The position numbers were made by a program, and so were the translations under genes. DNA of 64,000 nucleotides, taken from contig NZ_BNEL01000003.1 in the NCBI RefSeq assembly GCF_018327685.1, forward strand, positions 2,232,001 through 2,296,000, written 5' to 3'. Each line of letters opens with the position of its first letter. The first letter of the stretch is position 1. This DNA is from Streptomyces sp. TS71-3. GTDB taxonomy: Bacteria > Actinomycetota > Actinomycetes > Streptomycetales > Streptomycetaceae. The notes below the pieces were generated by a model. That model ran no database searches. It was given only the letters and a program-made list of their open reading frames with translations, and had not been told where the DNA came from. Below are positions 1 to 10,433 of the stretch, piece after piece.

Positions 1-1686
<1,686 letters not shown>

Positions 1687-1694
<8 letters not shown>

Positions 1695-2214
1695 CTTGCT
1701 TCTCGCCCTTCCAGCCAGCCGCCACGGACGACGGGTAGGGCTCGACGTCCTTGTCGTCGATGCCGCTGTAGGTGAACAGCAGCGTGAGCTTGATGTGCTG
1801 GAGCTGGTTCAGGCGTTCGATGTCCTCGGGCTTCATCTGGTGCCTGGTGATGACGAGGACGTGGTTAGTCAGCCCCCGCTCGTCCAGGTCCTCCAGCACG
1901 GCCAGCGTGTGCGGCCGGACGACCGGGAGGAACGGGTCGGTGGCCCGGTTGAACACCTGCACCGGGGTCACGTGCGGCTGGAAGTACCGGTGAGTCACCG
2001 GCTCCTCAGCGGCCTGGGCGTCGGACATGAGCGCCCGCGGTACACGCTGGTCCCACAGGCCGTAGGTATGCCGGATGCAGTACGCGCAGTCCAGAGGGCA
2101 CCCCTGGATGTGGTTCAGGCTGAGGCCGCTCTTGCGGTACTCCACGACTTCGCGGGCACGGTCGGGAAGCTTGTCGATCTGATCCCTGCTCAACAGGGCA
2201 ACACGGATGGCCAC
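1687..2214 (-). pseudogene. radical SAM protein, C-terminally truncated
   Basis: The 175-residue frame has the radical SAM cluster motif CPLDCAYC (Cys39, Cys43, Cys46), followed by the first half of the barrel: HRYFQPHVTPVQVFNRATDP and HVLVITRHQMKPED. It resembles the spore-photoproduct-lyase-like radical SAM branch seen in actinomycetes, whose members are about twice as long. Here the frame ends abruptly after EPYPSSVAA with nine unrelated residues that run into the exonuclease start, so the C-terminal half has been deleted together with any native spacer. The substrate is unknown. The 4Fe-4S site is intact but the truncated barrel is probably inactive. Confidence 0.7.
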
Positions 2215-2293
2215 TGGCTACTCCAAGTCCTCTGCGGACGGACGCCGTTCAGCGTCCCTACCGGCAGAGTAGGAAGGAAAAGCCGTGGTGAAT

Positions 2294-2320
2294 AGAAAGT
2301 TTCTTGGTATTTCTCGAAAC
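2294..2320. promoter_or_regulatory. A/T-rich palindromic patch upstream of radical SAM gene
   Basis: An island of low GC in an otherwise GC-rich region. It holds AGAAAGTTTCT (5-1-5 palindrome, 2294-2304) and a GTTTC/GAAAC inverted pair (2299-2303 and 2316-2320). It lies between the regulator gene and the radical SAM start, where an internal promoter or operator could sit. No convincing -35/-10 pair was found, so this is suggestive only. Confidence 0.3.
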
Positions 2321-2327
2321 ATCCCCA

Positions 2328-2357
2328 GGCGAGTGAATGCCTAGGAAGTCACTCGCC
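2328..2357 (-). terminator. hairpin at end of XRE gene
   Basis: GGCGAGTGA (2328-2336) and TCACTCGCC (2349-2357) form a perfect 9-bp stem with a 12-nt loop. The right arm includes the stop codon of the XRE regulator gene. There is no T run, as is common for Streptomyces terminators. It could attenuate transcription between the intact regulators and the decayed downstream genes, or stabilise the upstream mRNA. Confidence 0.5.
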
Positions 2358-3266
2358 ATCTTCCGAGGGTTCCGGGGCAAGATCGTCAATGACCCTGTTG
2401 ATGATCGCCCGCGCGCTTCGGCCGTAACTGGCGACTCCGGCCAGGCTCTCGAAGATGCCGCCGTAGAGCGCAATCTCCTGCGGCTGGGCAAGGTTCAGCT
2501 CAGCCGAGAAGGTCTCGACCATCACGCGGTCGTTGTCCAGCAGCCAGAAGCCGTGTGAGGGAGCGACCACGTAGGCCGTCTCAAACCCGATGATGCCGAG
2601 CTTCACGTTCGGCAGAGCCGACAGGGACACGAGGCGATCAAGCTGCCCGAGCATGATCTCCGGTGGGCACAGCCGGTAGCGGAGGGCGGCCTCGGTCAGA
2701 ACGAAGTGGAACCGCTTGTCGGCCCGGTACAGGATGTCTTGGCGCTGGACCCGCTCGGCCACTGCTTCGTCAATGTCGTTGCGCACCTTGAAGACCGTGA
2801 TGCTCTGGGCGAAGCGGTAGCGGGCGTACTGGGCGGTCTGGAGCAGGCCAGGGATGAACGTGGACTCGAACGCCCGGAACAGCCGCGTCTTGGCGTTGAT
2901 GTCCGCGACCTCTTGTTGGTGCGGCTTGAGCCCGACGCGCAGCTGGCGCTGCCACTCGGCGTGCTGCACCTCAAGCGTATGCAGAGAGGCGAGCAGCCCT
3001 TCCGTCTCGCCCTCGCTGTTGGTCCCCCGCGTCCAGTCGCGTATGTCGTCGTCGGTCGGCGTCTGCTTGCCGTTCTCCAGCTTCGACACCTTGGAGGGTG
3101 GCCACGACAACGACTTCGCGAGCGCGCGCCCGCTCAGTCCCGCAGCGGTGCGCAGCTCGCGGAGTCGCTTGCCAAGCGCATCACGAGCTTCATGAACGCT
3201 AGTGATGCCGGTCGTTCGCTTCGGTGGCAAAGTCGTCCCGTCGTATGGCGCGGTGCCAAGCCGCAT
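2349..3266 (-). CDS. XRE-family regulator with DUF5753 domain
   Basis: About 305 residues. The N-terminal part has a Cro/C1-type helix-turn-helix (LRELRTAAGLSGRALAKSLS followed by SKVSKLENGKQTPT); the rest is the actinomycete DUF5753 domain (FIPGLLQTAQYAR, then RYRLCPPEIMLGQLDRL). Such proteins are DNA-binding regulators usually paired with a small partner gene; here the partner is the overlapping DUF6879 gene upstream. The start is uncertain: ATG at 3266 gives 68 bp of overlap, while homology suggests a start near ITSVHEAR, where no standard start codon exists. The gene shows no lesion although its operon is otherwise decayed, so it may retain a regulatory role. Confidence 0.85.
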   Translation of the reverse strand: MRLGTAPYDGTTLPPKRTTGITSVHEARDALGKRLRELRTAAGLSGRALAKSLSWPPSKVSKLENGKQTPTDDDIRDWTRGTNSEGETEGLLASLHTLEVQHAEWQRQLRVGLKPHQQEVADINAKTRLFRAFESTFIPGLLQTAQYARYRFAQSITVFKVRNDIDEAVAERVQRQDILYRADKRFHFVLTEAALRYRLCPPEIMLGQLDRLVSLSALPNVKLGIIGFETAYVVAPSHGFWLLDNDRVMVETFSAELNLAQPQEIALYGGIFESLAGVASYGRSARAIINRVIDDLAPEPSEDGE

Positions 3267-3735
3267 CTCGCCAGTAGTTGTGCTTCACGATCTCCGCGGA
3301 GTCCTCGATCAGTTCGCCGCCCAGGAAGTCCTCATCGTCATCGAAGTGCATCCGCACCAGCTTGGACGAGTCGAACAACCAGTAGTCGTAGTCCGGCAGG
3401 CCGGAGGCGTCCTCACGCTTCACATACCTGATGTCCTCGCCGGCCTGGTTGGTGTGCTCCGAGCAGAAGATGCCGAAGCGGCTGTAGCCGGTGAGAGGCG
3501 TGCTCACGACTCGGACACGTGAGAACCGCCGGCCCGCCGCGGTTGCCTCCCGGATCATGCTCAACCAGTTCTGGAACCATCCCATGTCCACCGGCTCACC
3601 AGCTGCGAACTGGTCGAGCGCCCTGGCCTCGTTCGCGGACTTGTAGAGGTCGCGCGTCTCCAAGCGGAACGCGGTGTGCTCGAAGCTGCGAAAGAGCTGG
3701 CCGAACTCCGGACCGGGTTCGATCGTGCGGCTCAG
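3199..3735 (-). CDS. DUF6879 family protein, probable CTG start
   Basis: About 178 residues, fully open. A methionine start at 3663 would remove the conserved N-terminus; the frame continues upstream through SRTIEPGPEFGQLFRSFEHTA to a CTG at 3735 that overlaps the preceding stop as CTGA, with a GGAGGG ribosome site just upstream. The family is common beside XRE/DUF5753 regulators in Streptomyces and has no known biochemical function. The later part is acidic (FDDDEDFLGGELIED). It probably acts with the XRE protein as a regulator/partner pair, as inferred from gene order only. Confidence 0.8.
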   Translation of the reverse strand: MSRTIEPGPEFGQLFRSFEHTAFRLETRDLYKSANEARALDQFAAGEPVDMGWFQNWLSMIREATAAGRRFSRVRVVSTPLTGYSRFGIFCSEHTNQAGEDIRYVKREDASGLPDYDYWLFDSSKLVRMHFDDDEDFLGGELIEDSAEIVKHNYWRDAAWHRAIRRDDFATEANDRHH

Positions 3736-3970
3736 CGCTGACCCTCCTGCTCCAGATAGCGGCGGGCATACATCTTGAGTACGTCCTCGGGGATCTCGAT
3801 CAGGGTCTCGTGGTCGGGTACGTCCCCGACGTCCGCGAGCGCCTGGGGGTCGGTTACCTCCCAGCCCTGGGCGATGTACGTCACCCGGTCGGTGCGGTCA
3901 GTGGCGAACAGGGTGGGCGACTGTCCCTCCTGGGACTCCGGGTTTCCTTGCCGAGGAACTGTGCACGCAT
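3732..3970 (-). pseudogene. small conserved protein, first gene of the operon, frameshifted
   Basis: ATG at 3970 follows a GGAGG site and encodes MRAQFLGKE. Around 3940-3945 the frame must shift by one base to continue as ESQEGQSPTLFATDRTD, VTYIAQGWEV and so on to EQEGQR and the TGA at 3732. The interval is 239 bp, one short of a whole number of codons, so one base is missing. The restored product would be about 79 residues. Small proteins like this precede DUF6879 genes in other actinomycetes; their function is unknown to me. Confidence 0.7.
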
Positions 3971-4012
3971 CGTTGCCTCCGTTGCGAGAAACTTGGCGAA
4001 CCGTTCTCGCCC

Positions 4013-4041
4013 ATCGTGGCCCACGGGCGGTTGCCCGTCAA
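4013..4041 (-). promoter_or_regulatory. promoter of the left-end operon
   Basis: On the minus strand TTGACG (4041-4036), a 17-bp spacer and CACGAT (4018-4013) form a good vegetative Streptomyces promoter. It gives a leader of roughly 35 nt before the ATG at 3970. It would drive the small gene, DUF6879 and XRE genes and the decayed genes beyond. Confidence 0.55.
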
Positions 4042-4086
4042 CGGCGCACCGAGCGAACCTCGCCTGCGGGTCCGCCCTCTTCACAC

Positions 4087-4119
4087 ACTGTCACAGTCAC
4101 AACGAGTGTCCGAGACTCG
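4087..4119. promoter_or_regulatory. two adjacent palindromes upstream of left-end operon
   Basis: ACTGTCACAGT (4087-4097, 5-1-5) and CGAGT-7-ACTCG (4103-4119) lie about 45 bp upstream of the -35 box of the operon promoter. They are candidate sites for the XRE regulator encoded in the same operon; no known consensus supports this. Confidence 0.3.
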
Positions 4120-4213
4120 TGACAGGGGTGGACAGGTCAGGAGGTCTCCCCCTTGTCCCCACGCGCCTCTCTCGGGGCACGCGCCAACCGCAAACCCGGC
4201 CTCCGAAAGTGAA

Positions 4214-4233
4214 AGGGGCGCGGGGAACTGCGC
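4214..4233. repeat. dispersed Streptomyces intergenic repeat, copy 1
   Basis: This carries AGGGGCGCGGGGAACTGCGC, the reverse complement of the core found at 46921, 46995, 47067 and 62689 and the same orientation as 62750. It is a widespread kind of Streptomyces intergenic sequence of unknown role. Confidence 0.8.
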
Positions 4234-4386
4234 ACAACCGGCTCACCCCAAGCCGCACGGAAACCGTCACCACATGACACTTTCCGCCACAGCAGTGCCC
4301 GGCCCCCCCGCCCCAGCGGAACCATGCGCGACACTGCCGTCCACACCGGTCCGGCGGGCGGGCCGAGCGCAGCGAAGGGGCACTCC

Positions 4387-6219
4387 ATGCCGGATGTCGA
4401 CGAGGGCCGGGCCACGACGAGTCAGACCGCGGCGGCGGCGCGCGCGAGCGCACCGTCGACCGGTGCCGTCGTGGAGACGGACGTCCTCATCGTCGGATCC
4501 GGCCCGGCCGGAGCGTCGGCCGCGCTGTTCCTGGCCACCCTCGGCGTCCCGAACATCCTGATCACCAAGTACCGGTGGACCGCGAACACGCCGCGCGCGC
4601 ACATCACCAACCAGCGCACCATGGAGATCTTCCGGGACCTCGGCGTCGAGGACGAGGTGCTGGCCGACGCCACCGACCACGCGCTGATCGGCGACACCGT
4701 GTTCTGCTCCTCGATCGCCGGGGAGGAGATCGGGCGGATCCTCACCTGGGGCACCCACCCGGCGCGCGAGGCCGACCAGCGGCTCGCCTCGCCGTCGCTC
4801 ACCTGCGACATACCGCAGAACTACCTCGAACCGATCCTGGTCAGGAACGCCACGGCCCGCGGCACCGAGACGCGGTTCTCGACCGAGTACCTCTCGCACA
4901 CCCAGGACGCCGAGAAGGTCGACGTCGAGGTCCTCGACCGGCTCACCGGCCTGCGGTACACGATCCGCGCGAAGTACCTGATCGGCGCCGACGGGGCCCG
5001 GTCGAAGGTGGCCGAGGACATCGCGCTGCCCATGGAGGGCGCGATGGACATCGCCGGCTCCATGAACATCACCTTCAAGGCCGACATCAGCGAGTACGTG
5101 GGCCACCGGCCCTCCGTCCTGTACTGGGTGATCCAGCCGGGCTCCGACGTCGGCGGCATCGGCGCCGGACTGGTGCGCATGGTGCGCCCGTGGAACGAGT
5201 GGCTCGTCGTGTGGGGCTACGACATCAACGACGAGCCGCCGGTCGTCGACGAGGCGGCGGCCACCCGGATCGTCCGCAACCTGCTGGGCCTCCCGGACCT
5301 GGACGTCGAGATCACCGGCACCTCCCTGTGGGGCAACAACGAGATGTACGCGACGCGGCTGCACTCCGGCCGGGTCTTCTGCGCCGGGGACGCCGTGCAC
5401 CGCCACCCGCCGTCCAACGGCCTCGGCTCCAACACCTCCGTGCAGGACTCGTACAACCTGGCGTGGAAGCTCGCGGCCGTGCTGGGCGGGCAGGCGGCGC
5501 CCTCGCTGCTGGAGACGTACACGGCCGAGCGCGCCCCCGTGGCGCGGCAGATCGTGCTGCGGGCCAACCAGTCCAGCCGGGAGTTCGTGCAGCTCTTCGA
5601 CGCCCTCGGCGTGCACGGCGGGATGACCGAGGCCGAGATGGTCGAGCAGATGGAGGAGCGCAAGGCGAACACGCCCGCCGGGGCCAGGAAGCGGGCGGCG
5701 CTGCTTGAGGCCATGGAGCTCAAGAACTACGAGTTCAACGCGCACGGCGTCGAGCTCGGCCAGTTCTACACCTCCGAGGCCGTGGCGTCCGACGGCTCCG
5801 AGCGCCCCGCGCCCACCCGCGACCCCGAGCTGTACTACGAGCCCTCGACGGTCCCGGGCGGGCGGCTGCCGCACGCCTGGGTGGGGGACAGCGCCCGCAA
5901 GCTCTCCACGCACGACCTCGCGCCCTACGGCCGGTTCACGCTCCTGACCGGGATCGCGGGCGAGGCCTGGCAGGCGTCCGCCGCGAAGGTCGCCGCGGAG
6001 CTGGGCGTGGACCTCGCCGTGGTCGTGATCGGTCCCGGACGCGAGGTCACCGACCTGTACTACGACTGGGCCCGGTTGCGGGAGGTCGAGGAGGACGGTG
6101 CCCTGCTCGTCCGTCCCGACAAGCACATCGCGTGGCGCGTGGCAAGCATGCCGGAGGATCCCGCGGGGTCGCTCTCGGCGGCGATGTCGCGGATCCTGGG
6201 ACGGGGAGGCACGCCATGA
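4387..6219 (+). CDS. FAD-dependent aromatic monooxygenase (TfdB/PHBH type)
   Basis: A 610-residue group A flavoprotein hydroxylase. It shows the FAD dinucleotide motif GSGPAG (37-42), the DG motif in YLIGADGARS (about 202) and the GD motif in FCAGDAVHRHPPSNG (about 334), followed by the thioredoxin-like C-terminal domain of the phenol hydroxylase/TfdB class. Together with the next two genes (4-bp overlaps) it probably hydroxylates resorcinol or another phenol to hydroxyquinol. The start at 4387 was preferred because AAGGGG lies six bases upstream; ATG at 4324 is an alternative with a weak site. Whether the natural substrate is resorcinol cannot be read from sequence. Confidence 0.88.
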   Translation: MPDVDEGRATTSQTAAAARASAPSTGAVVETDVLIVGSGPAGASAALFLATLGVPNILITKYRWTANTPRAHITNQRTMEIFRDLGVEDEVLADATDHALIGDTVFCSSIAGEEIGRILTWGTHPAREADQRLASPSLTCDIPQNYLEPILVRNATARGTETRFSTEYLSHTQDAEKVDVEVLDRLTGLRYTIRAKYLIGADGARSKVAEDIALPMEGAMDIAGSMNITFKADISEYVGHRPSVLYWVIQPGSDVGGIGAGLVRMVRPWNEWLVVWGYDINDEPPVVDEAAATRIVRNLLGLPDLDVEITGTSLWGNNEMYATRLHSGRVFCAGDAVHRHPPSNGLGSNTSVQDSYNLAWKLAAVLGGQAAPSLLETYTAERAPVARQIVLRANQSSREFVQLFDALGVHGGMTEAEMVEQMEERKANTPAGARKRAALLEAMELKNYEFNAHGVELGQFYTSEAVASDGSERPAPTRDPELYYEPSTVPGGRLPHAWVGDSARKLSTHDLAPYGRFTLLTGIAGEAWQASAAKVAAELGVDLAVVVIGPGREVTDLYYDWARLREVEEDGALLVRPDKHIAWRVASMPEDPAGSLSAAMSRILGRGGTP

Positions 6220-7280
6220 GGTCCATGCGCTTCGTTCACGAGTCCCACGCCCAACGGGTGCACTTCGCACCGGGATCCGCCGCCGACGCGCTGGCCGGTG
6301 AGATCGAACGGCTCGGTGCGCGCCGGGTCATGGTGATCGCCTCGCCCTCGGCCGGGGCGGTCGCCGACCGGATCACCGCCGGGCTCCCGGTGGCGCTGCG
6401 CCACGACGAGGTGGTCATGCACGTGCCCACCGAGGTGGCCGCCCGCGCCCGGAAGGCCGCGGCCAGGGCGGAGGCGGACGCCGTGGTCAGCGTCGGCGGC
6501 GGCTCCGCGACGGGGCTCGCCAAGGCCGTAGCGCTCACCACCGGCCTGCCGGTGGTGGCCGTTCCGACGACCTACGCGGGCTCCGAGGCGACCGCGGTCT
6601 GGGGCACCACGGAGGGTTCCCGCAAGACGACCGGCACCGACCCCCGGGTGCTGCCCGCGGCGGTCGTCTACGACGCCGGGCTCACCCTCTCGCTGCCGGT
6701 GGCGATGAGCGTGGCCTCCGGGCTGAACGCCGTCGCCCACTGCGTCGACTCGATGTGGAGCCCCGGCTCCGACCCGATCGACCGCGCGCTGGCCACGGAG
6801 GGCCTCGCCGCACTCGCCGGGGGGCTGCCGCTGGTCGCCGCGGAGCCCTCCGGCCTCAAGGGGCGCGAGCTGGTCCTCTACGGCGCCTACGTGGCCGCCG
6901 TGGCCTTCTCCTCGGCGGGCTCCGGACTGCACCACAAGATCTGCCACGTGCTGGGCGGCGCCTACCGCCTCCCGCACGCCCAGACCCACGCCGTGGTCCT
7001 GCCGCACGTCCTGGCCCTCAACGCGCCGTACGCGCCGGAGGCGGAGACGCGTCTGGCGCGTGCCTTCGAGTCCGGCAGCTCCCTGACCGGTCTCGCCGAC
7101 CTGCGGCGCGCGGTGAGGGCCCCGAGATCCCTGCGCGACCTCGGCTTCGCCAGGGCGGACATCCCGGCCGCTGCCGAGCTCATCCTCCCCGTCGTACCGC
7201 CGGACAATCCGGCGCCGGTGACCCGTGCTGTGCTCGAACGCCTCCTGTCGGCGGCGTGGAACGGAGACGACCTCGCATGA
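6216..7280 (+). CDS. maleylacetate reductase
   Basis: 354 residues, iron-containing alcohol dehydrogenase fold. The NAD-binding glycine segment [15 protein letters not shown], the [10 protein letters not shown] loop and the metal/active-site region [12 protein letters not shown] with [13 protein letters not shown] are typical of maleylacetate reductases, which reduce maleylacetate to 3-oxoadipate with NAD(P)H. The start at 6216 makes an ATGA overlap with the monooxygenase stop; an upstream in-frame ATG at 6132 lies inside that gene. It performs the last dedicated step of the hydroxyquinol pathway before the 3-oxoadipate route. Confidence 0.9.
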   Translation: MRSMRFVHESHAQRVHFAPGSAADALAGEIERLGARRVMVIASPSAGAVADRITAGLPVALRHDEVVMHVPTEVAARARKAAARAEADAVVSVGGGSATGLAKAVALTTGLPVVAVPTTYAGSEATAVWGTTEGSRKTTGTDPRVLPAAVVYDAGLTLSLPVAMSVASGLNAVAHCVDSMWSPGSDPIDRALATEGLAALAGGLPLVAAEPSGLKGRELVLYGAYVAAVAFSSAGSGLHHKICHVLGGAYRLPHAQTHAVVLPHVLALNAPYAPEAETRLARAFESGSSLTGLADLRRAVRAPRSLRDLGFARADIPAAAELILPVVPPDNPAPVTRAVLERLLSAAWNGDDLA

Positions 7281-8245
7281 CCGCAGGTGACACGGTGCCC
7301 GCCCAGACCGCTGCCCGCCCGGGAGCCCCGGCATCAGGGGCCCCGGTGCCCGCCGAACAGGCGGCCCGCGAGCAGGAGCTGACCGACCGGGTGGCGGCCT
7401 CGTTCGCCGGCGCGCCGGACGCGCGGACCCGCGAGCTGATGCAGAGCCTCACCCGCCACCTGCACGCGTTCCTGCGCGAGGTGCGGCTCACGGAGGACGA
7501 ATGGCGCAAGGCGGTGGAGTTCCTGACCGCGGTGGGGGACATCACCGACGAGCACCGGCAGGAGTTCATCCTGCTGTCGGACGTGCTCGGCGCGTCGATG
7601 CAGACGGTTGCGATCAACAACGAGGCCTACGGCGACGCCACGGAGGCCACGGTCTTCGGTCCCTTCTTCGTGGAGGGCTCGCCGCGGGTGGACATCGGGG
7701 GCGACATCGCGGCGGGCGCCACCGGCCGGCCGTGCTGGGTCGAGGGCACCGTCACCGACGCCGACGGCGCGCCGGTCCCGGGTGCCCGGATCGAGGTGTG
7801 GGAGGCGGACGGCGAGGGACTGTACGACGTCCAGTACGACGACGACCGGACCGCGGCGCGTGCGCACCTGTTCACCGACGACAAGGGGGGCTACGCGTTC
7901 TGGGCGGTGACCCCGACGCCGTACCCGATCCCGTACGACGGCCCGGTGGGCGCCCTGCTCACCGCGTCCGGGCGCTCCCCGCTGCGCGCCGCGCACCTGC
8001 ACTTCATGGTGACGGCGGAGGGGCTGCGCACGCTGGTCACGCACATCTTCGTGCGCGGTGACGACCTGCTCGACAAGGACGCGGTGTTCGGGGTCAGGCC
8101 CTCCCTGGTCAAGGACTTCGAGGCGTGCTCGCCCGGCACGGAGACCCCCGACGGGCGCGACCCGGGCATGTCCGGCTGGTCGCGGGTGCGGTTCGACATC
8201 GTGCTGGCGCCGGCGGACGGCACGGCTCCGGCGGCGGAGGGCTGA
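7277..8245 (+). CDS. hydroxyquinol 1,2-dioxygenase (intradiol)
   Basis: 322 residues. The N-terminal helical dimerisation domain (to about 115) precedes an intradiol beta-sandwich with the expected ferric-iron ligands: Tyr183 (GLYDVQ), Tyr216 ([13 protein letters not shown]), His240 and His242 (AAHLHF). It cleaves hydroxyquinol (1,2,4-trihydroxybenzene) to maleylacetate, the substrate of the enzyme encoded just upstream. It starts at 7277 with an ATGA overlap. Assignment to hydroxyquinol rather than catechol rests on the neighbouring maleylacetate reductase. The gene is convergent with the GH5 gene; the 56-bp gap contains GC-rich inverted segments that may terminate both. Confidence 0.9.
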   Translation: MTAGDTVPAQTAARPGAPASGAPVPAEQAAREQELTDRVAASFAGAPDARTRELMQSLTRHLHAFLREVRLTEDEWRKAVEFLTAVGDITDEHRQEFILLSDVLGASMQTVAINNEAYGDATEATVFGPFFVEGSPRVDIGGDIAAGATGRPCWVEGTVTDADGAPVPGARIEVWEADGEGLYDVQYDDDRTAARAHLFTDDKGGYAFWAVTPTPYPIPYDGPVGALLTASGRSPLRAAHLHFMVTAEGLRTLVTHIFVRGDDLLDKDAVFGVRPSLVKDFEACSPGTETPDGRDPGMSGWSRVRFDIVLAPADGTAPAAEG

Positions 8246-8301
8246 CACTCGGCGCACCACCGGTGGCACGGGGCCGGGGCCCGGCGCCGCCGGCGCGCCC
8301 G

Positions 8302-10236
8302 TCACCGCAGTTCGAGCACCCGCACCCCGAACGGGGCGAGCGTCACGTCCTCGGCCCGCTCGCCCGTGGCGAGGTCGTGCAGTGTCCCGCCCGTCGCGGG
8401 CCGGAGGGTGAGTTCCTCGGCCGACTGGCTGACCAGCCACACGAACCGCCGGCCGTCCTCGTGGACCAGCACGTCCGCGCCGACGTACGGGCTGTCGACC
8501 CTCACGCTCCGCCGGGCCCCGGCGACCTCGGCCAGCGCGGCGTACAGCCTGTGCGTGTCCTCGGGGTTGACGCGGGCGGTGCGCGCCGCCATGTGCTCCA
8601 GAGGGTAGGTGGCGAGCACGGTGCGGCCCCGCCCGGTGTCGTTGACCAGCAGCGCGGGCCGGCCGTGCGCGTCGACGGCGGCCACGCGGGCACCGCGCGG
8701 CACGACCGGCAGGTACGCGCGGCTGTCGGCGTTGCCCGCGACCGGGAAGCGCAGCACGTCCCCGGCGGACAGCGGGCCGAAGTCCGCGGTGAACGTCATC
8801 TCCAGGACGTCGTCCTCGATCGGCTCGGCGACTCCGTAGGAGAGCTGGAGTTCCACGCCGAACAGGCCGTCCAGGCCGTCGAACCACGGGCCGCGGGTGA
8901 CCGGGTGCTCCCCGGAGCAGAACGAGAGGTAGACCGTGGCGCCCTCCTCGGCCCTCGCCGCCAGCTCGCGCCGGGTGCGCGCGGTGAGCTGGCGGGTGGC
9001 CGGCAGCAGGTAGAGGGCGGCCCGGCCGGGCAGGCCGTCGGCCTCGCGGGTGAGGGCCGTCGGCAGGTCGGCGGCGCGGGCGGCCACGTAGCCCTGGTGC
9101 AGGGACGTGAAGATCAGCGGCCGGTCGGCGGGCCTGCTGTAGGGGTAGCCGCGTTCCAGGAAGGCCGGGACGACCAGCGCCGCGTCCGCCTCGGCGCGGC
9201 GGCAGCGCGGGAAGTCGACGGCCCCGAGCACCTCGGCGAACGCGGCCATCTCGCGCAGCGGCGGCTTCGCGGCGCCGGTGCCGTCGGTGATGCCGAAGTG
9301 CATCTCGAACGGGTGGTGGTCGTACGGCGCGCGGTCCCACAGGTCGTCGTAGTCGGTGTTGTTCCACGCGATCCAGCCGGTGGCGCCGCCGAGCAGGGAG
9401 TTGTGCAGGGTCTGGCGGTAGTACACCGCCGCGTTCTCGTCCGAGACCGTGTCCGTGGACAGGCCGAACTCCTCCAGCACGACGGGCGCGCCGGTGACCG
9501 CCGCCAGCTCGCACTCGAAGGCGGCGCGCTGGTGCTGGCGGACGCGGTCGGTGTCGGAGCGGTAGACGTGCGGGCCGACGAAGTCGACGTACTCGGCCGT
9601 CTCGCGCAGGGAGAAGCCGTTGTCCCGGCCGGTGACCTCGATGCCCCACGCGCCGTCCCCGAGGGAGAGGGGCTGGGTGCCGCCGGCGGCGCGCACGGCG
9701 TCGCACATGATCCCCGCCCAGGCCGTCACGACATCGCTGGAGGGCGGGTCGACCTGGTAGACGCGGCCGTAGCCGGGCATCTCGTTGGAGATGAGCCAGC
9801 CGGTGACCGCGGGGTGGTCCTTGAAGCGGCGCGTCATCTGCGACACGAACCACGCCTGCCGCCCCACCATCCACACGTCCTCGTACAGGTCGCGGCCGCC
9901 GCGCCACGCCGGGTCCCAGTTCTCGCCCGACATGTGCCCGACGAGGAAGGTGGGCACCGTCGCCATGCCCGCCTCGGTGTGGGCGTCGAGGAAGTCGGCG
10001 AAGTGCCGGCAGAGCGCCTCGTCGACCCGGTGGGGCTCGGGGTGGAAGTCCGGCCAGTAGAAGAACGACCTGGTCATCGTCAGGCCGTGGGTGCGCAGGG
10101 CGGCCAGTTCTTCGCGCACCGTCGCCGGGTCGTAGTGGCGCCACATCAGCGGCCCGCCGGTGCGGGACCAGAAGTTGGCGCCGAGCCACGGGAGGACGGC
10201 GGGGTCGTGGGCGAGGTGGGCGCTGTGGCGTCGCAT
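8302..10236 (-). CDS. GH5-like glycoside hydrolase, intracellular
   Basis: 644 residues without a signal peptide. The (beta/alpha)8 domain spans about 10-340, with the acid/base Glu152 in GWLISNEMP and the nucleophile Glu256 in VVLEEFGLS, the clan GH-A arrangement; a beta-galactosidase-like trimerisation/flavodoxin-type region and a small beta domain follow. It is last in the operon with the ABC transporter and LacI regulator, so it probably hydrolyses an imported oligosaccharide, perhaps a mannoside as in GH5 beta-mannosidases, though specificity is a guess. Start ATG 10236 is preceded by GAGAAGGA. A 289-bp repeat-rich gap separates it from the regulator gene. Confidence 0.8.
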   Translation of the reverse strand: MRRHSAHLAHDPAVLPWLGANFWSRTGGPLMWRHYDPATVREELAALRTHGLTMTRSFFYWPDFHPEPHRVDEALCRHFADFLDAHTEAGMATVPTFLVGHMSGENWDPAWRGGRDLYEDVWMVGRQAWFVSQMTRRFKDHPAVTGWLISNEMPGYGRVYQVDPPSSDVVTAWAGIMCDAVRAAGGTQPLSLGDGAWGIEVTGRDNGFSLRETAEYVDFVGPHVYRSDTDRVRQHQRAAFECELAAVTGAPVVLEEFGLSTDTVSDENAAVYYRQTLHNSLLGGATGWIAWNNTDYDDLWDRAPYDHHPFEMHFGITDGTGAAKPPLREMAAFAEVLGAVDFPRCRRAEADAALVVPAFLERGYPYSRPADRPLIFTSLHQGYVAARAADLPTALTREADGLPGRAALYLLPATRQLTARTRRELAARAEEGATVYLSFCSGEHPVTRGPWFDGLDGLFGVELQLSYGVAEPIEDDVLEMTFTADFGPLSAGDVLRFPVAGNADSRAYLPVVPRGARVAAVDAHGRPALLVNDTGRGRTVLATYPLEHMAARTARVNPEDTHRLYAALAEVAGARRSVRVDSPYVGADVLVHEDGRRFVWLVSQSAEELTLRPATGGTLHDLATGERAEDVTLAPFGVRVLELR

Positions 10237-10250
10237 GGTCCTTCTCGGGT

Positions 10251-10280
10251 GTGCGGGTGCGGGTGCGGGTGCGGGTGCGG
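10251..10280. repeat. five perfect GTGCGG hexamers, G-quadruplex candidate
   Basis: GTGCGG is repeated five times without mismatch, producing regular GGG runs one turn apart on the plus strand, and further G-rich sequence continues to about 10330. The flanking genes are on the minus strand, so the G-rich strand is the template strand. Confidence 0.85.
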
Positions 10281-10433
10281 GTGGCGGTGTGGTGCGGCGC
10301 GGGGTGGGGTGGGGCGGGGGTGCGGTGGGGGTCGTGGTGGCGGTGTGGATCGCGGGGGCGTGCGTGTGTGGTGTCGGGTGCGCGGTGGTGAGTTGTGCGG
10401 TGGTGGGTGGGCGGTGATGGGCGTGCGGTAGTT

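Larger units (their letters stand above)
3971..4386. other. divergent intergenic region between decayed operon and hydroxyquinol operon
   Basis: It holds the minus-strand promoter (4013-4041), two palindromes (4087-4119), one copy of the dispersed repeat (4214-4233), and near the plus-strand genes an inverted pair CGGAAA/TTTCCG (4258-4263 and 4281-4286, 17 bp apart) that might be an operator for the hydroxyquinol operon. No gene was recognised. Confidence 0.5.

Noticed and set aside
7334..10189. 951-residue minus-strand frame across the dioxygenase and GH5 genes
   Set aside because: Arg/Pro/Gly-rich shadow without domains; real genes occupy other frames with recognisable active sites.
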